Shown here one piece after another: positions 31,641 to 31,724 of a stretch of DNA of 31,724 bases. The translations under genes and the position numbers were made by a program. The stretch spans positions 10,271 through 41,994 of the forward strand of contig JAKCWW010004314.1 in assembly GCA_026260175.1 (NCBI GenBank). Reading direction: 5' to 3'. This DNA is from Reticulitermes lucifugus (taxonomy: Eukaryota > Arthropoda > Insecta > Blattodea > Rhinotermitidae). The notes under the pieces are model-generated. The model searched no databases. It saw nothing but the letters and a program-made list of their open reading frames with translations, and was not told where the DNA came from. Within the stretch, counting starts at the first letter, position 1; the number at the start of each line of letters is the position of its first letter.

Positions 31641-31724
31641 AAAGTAAAGTTCTCCCTATATCAGGCCACGAAGGCCCAGAGGGGGAGCAGAGGTATAGCT
31701 CTACTCTTTCTTTAACCCTGGCAC
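31641..31724 (-). mobile_element. SINE family A, cut by the window end
   Basis: Matches 10562-10645 closely, starting aaagtaaagttctcccta. The 3' hairpin lies at 31686-31705 with one arm base changed (AGCAGAG). Its head lies to the right of the window. Confidence 0.92.

Overview
The window looks like non-genic DNA from a large, repeat-rich insect genome. No host gene can be supported: open frames are short, and the longest are explained by transposon remnants, by SINE bodies read in chance frames, or by a sequencing gap. The sequence is AT-rich, with microsatellites, many 3'-anchored LINE fragments, several tRNA-derived SINEs and short fold-back elements. The wording of the LINE C-termini and SINE bodies is, from memory, the kind abundant in cockroach and termite assemblies (Periplaneta-like Blattodea). 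That attribution is inference, not a database result.

Layout. Positions 1-130 hold the body of a SINE of family B, followed at 372-414 (minus) by a compact hammerhead-ribozyme-like motif. A decayed LINE reverse transcriptase lies at 1866-2445 (+), and a LINE C-terminal fragment at 4941-5100 (-). A 34-bp tandem repeat sits at 5910-6008 and a fold-back element at 7230-7371. From 9.6 to 12.2 kb there are three tRNA-derived SINEs of three families, two with perfect 16-bp target-site duplications (TSDs); the third contains a 186-bp assembly gap. At 12469-13160 a LINE 3' end is split by a 386-bp insertion with its own diverged duplication. From 13.2 to 20 kb there is mostly plain AT-rich DNA with one SINE fragment and microsatellites.

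From 20.7 kb to the end, repeats are dense. They comprise fold-back elements at 20759-20950, 25236-25403 and 28203-28350; a 69-bp-arm palindrome at 23456-23602; LINE tails at 21912-22232 (-) and 26718-26920 (+); and SINE family A copies at 23112, 24271, 28962, 29757 and 31641.

How the parts relate. The LINE fragments are all 3' ends or internal RT remnants, as expected from target-primed reverse transcription followed by decay. The SINEs carry Pol III A and B boxes and depend on LINE enzymes. The most interesting theme is a dispersed family of short modules whose inner part reads CTGAnGA - stem - GAAAC and whose outer part begins TTCTGGG-TGTGAC. Several occur as two inverted copies facing each other. 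The inner motif matches the hammerhead core, and in several copies the predicted stem I also pairs. Hammerhead ribozymes are known in the pseudo-LTRs of Penelope-like elements, so these modules are proposed as remnants of such elements or as a non-autonomous palindromic derivative.
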